NCBI GenBank assembly: GCA_035518715.1
Contig: DATIXJ010000001.1
Location: 1 to 33,855, forward strand
DNA: 33,855 nt
Reading direction: 5' to 3'
Origin: DATIXJ01 sp035518715
GTDB taxonomy: Bacteria; Bacteroidota; Ignavibacteria; UBA10030; SZUA-254
Under the pieces are notes generated by a model that did not search any database, was not told the DNA's origin, and was given only the letters and a program-made list of their open reading frames with translations. Shown here one piece after another: positions 32,122 to 33,855 of the stretch (its first letter is position 1; each line of letters starts with the position of its first letter). The position numbers were made by a program, and so were the translations under genes.

Positions 32122-33138
32122 TCATTCTTCTTCACCAATGACCCACAGGTCGATAAGTTTCTCATCGATACCTTCCAGAAAACGCGACGGCTTCGTGAGA
32201 ATCGTACCGCTCTCCCGGTCATAAACATTTATCGGATAGGTGATGAAAAGATTCTCCTGTGCCCTCGTGCATGCCACGTACATCAAACGCCGTTCTTCCT
32301 CGAGCTCGTCGGTGTCGTTTACCGCACGCGAAGTGGGGAATCTTCCGTCGAGTGCGTAAATCAAAAACACACTGTGCCATTCGAGCCCTTTCGCGCTATG
32401 GATTGTCGAAAGAGTAAGGTACTCTTCTTCCTTCCCCGGAGAATCGACGTCCACAATACTCTCGTTTGGCGGTTCGAGAGTGATATCTGCAAGGAGCTTG
32501 CTCGTGTCGGTATATCTCCCTGCAATTTGCTCGAACATTTCCAGATCTTTTTTTCGCTTGTTGTAGTCGTCGTATTTCTTCTTGAAGATCGGATGATAAT
32601 ATGTTGATATGCGGGAGACCTTTTCTGCGGGTGAAAACCGTTCCGGAAGGATAGATTTCAGAAGCTCAAACAGTTCAGCCACATTCTCCGGATACGAATT
32701 ATACTTCTCCCAGAATGTTGATGATGGGGATGCTACACGATGCCGGAGGATGTCGTCGATGACCCGTTCAGCACCGCGGGGGCCGATTCCGTCGATCAGC
32801 AGCAGTATCCGGTTCCAGGAGACGACGTCGCGCGGATTCTCAAGGACGCGGAGATAGGCAACCATGTCCTTCACATGTGCAGTCTCGAGAAATTTAAAAC
32901 CGCCGTATTTGACAAACGGGATATTGGCTTTTACGAGTTCGATCTCCAGATCAAACGAGAGGAAGGAGGAGCGGAAGAGCACGGCGATTTCTTCGAGCGG
33001 AACGCCTTCTTCACGGAGTTCGAGGATCTTCTGCACCACGAACTTCGACTGCATATTTTCGTTTTCGGCAACGATGAGCTGAGGGAGCGAACCCTCTCCC
33101 TTGTGCGTATGAAGGACCTTTGTATACTTGTGGCGCAT
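32122..33138 (-). CDS. UvrD/PcrA-type helicase, C-terminal part only
   Basis: The fragment has 339 residues from ATG 33138. It starts within domain 2A at K-Y-T-K-V-L-H-T-H-K-G-E-G. It continues with I-A-V-L-F-R-S-S-F and the 2B region (L-L-L-I-D-G-I-G-P-R-G-A), then motif V (L-S-T-I-H-S-A-K-G-L-E-W) and motif VI (E-E-E-R-R-L-M-Y-V-A-C-T-R-A). Missing are the whole N-terminal half with Walker A and B and the N-Y-R-S motif, about 300 residues, so it cannot hydrolyse ATP alone. The frame is open to 33252, but that part overlaps the upstream gene. ATG 33138 has no ribosome binding site and lies two bases after the previous stop. It is a truncated remnant or a misassembly product. A split helicase is less likely. 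Confidence 0.8.
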   Translation of the reverse strand: MRHKYTKVLHTHKGEGSLPQLIVAENENMQSKFVVQKILELREEGVPLEEIAVLFRSSFLSFDLEIELVKANIPFVKYGGFKFLETAHVKDMVAYLRVLENPRDVVSWNRILLLIDGIGPRGAERVIDDILRHRVASPSSTFWEKYNSYPENVAELFELLKSILPERFSPAEKVSRISTYYHPIFKKKYDDYNKRKKDLEMFEQIAGRYTDTSKLLADITLEPPNESIVDVDSPGKEEEYLTLSTIHSAKGLEWHSVFLIYALDGRFPTSRAVNDTDELEEERRLMYVACTRAQENLFITYPINVYDRESGTILTKPSRFLEGIDEKLIDLWVIGEEE

Positions 33139-33140
33139 GC

Positions 33141-33830
33141 TTACGGTCCGGGTTGACGGTAGAGGCCGAAGAGCGCAACAACCATCGGTCCGAAGTTCGT
33201 CCGCTCGCTTCGTACGCGGATCGGTTTGATCGCGCCGCCGATGGAGTACCATACCCTCGGCGTATCATCCATCTTTGCGGGAGTGGCGTCATCGTACGTG
33301 GAAATGTCCCGAAGGGCATCGGCACGAGGAAGATTGCCGCTGATGATCATCGGATTATTGACGTAGAGGTTCCGGAGCGAATTGAGCGTGAGTGCCACGG
33401 CCGACTGGTCCTGGATTGCGGCGTTTTCCGGAATCCCCGTGCTGACGACGACTACCTGCGCCGTCCCGCAGTCGACCACTGCCTGCAGTGCAGCTTCGAA
33501 GTCGTTCGCATGAAGGCCGGTGTAGTGGGTATTCTGATTTGAGACGATGGGATACGCGCTCAAGACGGCGTTTCCACCCTGCCGTCCGGATATCGTGATC
33601 GTTTCGCCGAATGCCGTTCGCAGCTCTGCTCGCAAAGCAAGCTCGTCAACCACATCGACACGCGAGACAAGGTCAGGGTAGCGCGTAATGCCCTCCAGTG
33701 CGAGAATGTCGATCGTATCACGGCGGAGAATCGACGCGAAGCGGTCAACGTCGTCTGCCTCGATCCGCCGACTGTACTTTGCAAGATTCAGACTGGCGAC
33801 TTTGATGATGGTTTCGGGCCCAGCGGCCAT
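33141..33830 (-). CDS. Endonuclease/exonuclease/phosphatase-fold protein with replaced catalytic residues (possibly 5' partial)
   Basis: The order of strands fits the EEP (DNase I-like) fold: V-A-S-L-N-L with Asn15, D-I-L-A-L-E-G with Glu46, G-N-A-V-L-S-A-Y-P-I, and a C-terminal T-N-F-G-P-M-V-V-A-L-F. The active motifs are altered. G-D-F-N becomes G-N-L-P (165-168), the S-D-H-x-P motif becomes T-N-F-G-P (211-215), and the T-H-L strand reads S-T-G-I. Metal-dependent hydrolysis is therefore unlikely, and a binding role is inferred. ATG 33830 is the first visible start, but the frame is open to the window edge, so an N-terminal extension or signal peptide could be missing. Confidence 0.65.
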   Translation of the reverse strand: MAAGPETIIKVASLNLAKYSRRIEADDVDRFASILRRDTIDILALEGITRYPDLVSRVDVVDELALRAELRTAFGETITISGRQGGNAVLSAYPIVSNQNTHYTGLHANDFEAALQAVVDCGTAQVVVVSTGIPENAAIQDQSAVALTLNSLRNLYVNNPMIISGNLPRADALRDISTYDDATPAKMDDTPRVWYSIGGAIKPIRVRSERTNFGPMVVALFGLYRQPGP

Positions 33831-33855
33831 CCTGGGAGCGCGAGATACCGGTTTC

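Noticed and set aside
33138..33252. Extension of the helicase fragment to an ATG at 33252
   Set aside because: The extra residues are basic, unlike any helicase, and come from an alternative frame of the upstream gene.

Overview
The window looks like a chromosomal contig from a Gram-negative bacterium of the Bacteroidota/Chlorobiota/Ignavibacteriota (FCB) assemblage, most likely near Ignavibacteria or Kapabacteria. Three large secreted proteins end in a type IX secretion (T9SS) sorting domain with the Y-P-N-P-F-N-P motif typical of that group. LpxH and a class A penicillin-binding protein indicate an LPS-bearing outer membrane and peptidoglycan. Two intergenic regions carry a TATCTTTG element that fits the Bacteroidetes -7 consensus TAnnTTTG. 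Base composition is moderately GC-rich and even. I see no insertion sequence, phage gene or CRISPR array. The genus cannot be fixed from the sequence alone.

Layout. (1) 2-3303, plus strand: the 3' part of a fibronectin-III-repeat T9SS surface protein ending in a clear terminator, then a single-domain response regulator and a small membrane protein. (2) 3344-11655, minus strand: a housekeeping block read as obg, yebC, leucine dehydrogenase, nusB, a UMF1-type transporter, a stand-alone DsbD N-terminal-like domain, lpxH and a PBP1A. (3) 11739-15338, minus strand: a 1199-residue exported TPR protein. (4) 15477-19872, plus strand: a small exported protein, a 12-Asp-box propeller with a T9SS tail, and a TPR lipoprotein. 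(5) 19916-23314, minus strand: a PpiD-like foldase, an outer-membrane barrel and shikimate kinase. (6) 23547-24766, plus strand: a doubtful small ORF, a STAS anti-sigma-factor antagonist and an unrecognised gene preceded by four inverted repeats. (7) 25089-31728, minus strand: a sensor histidine kinase and NtrC-family regulator followed by two cupredoxin genes. (8) 31951-33855, minus strand: tRNA-Glu(CUC), the C-terminal part of a UvrD-type helicase, and an endonuclease/exonuclease/phosphatase-fold protein whose metal-site residues look replaced.

The most coherent candidate system is region 7. A periplasm-sensing kinase and a sigma-54 activator lie directly upstream of a sigma-54-like promoter (TGGTAC-N5-TTGC, 28281-28296). 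That promoter reads into a cupredoxin lipoprotein and a T9SS-exported protein with three cupredoxin domains. Each of these two genes has an AAGGAG ribosome binding site. I infer a regulated copper-protein module at the cell surface, for electron transfer or copper handling. The third cupredoxin of the large protein has lost its N-terminal histidine ligand, so the domains are probably not equivalent.

The right end needs care. The helicase fragment starts two bases after the stop codon of the preceding gene and lacks its ATPase half, so it is either a truncated remnant or an assembly join.
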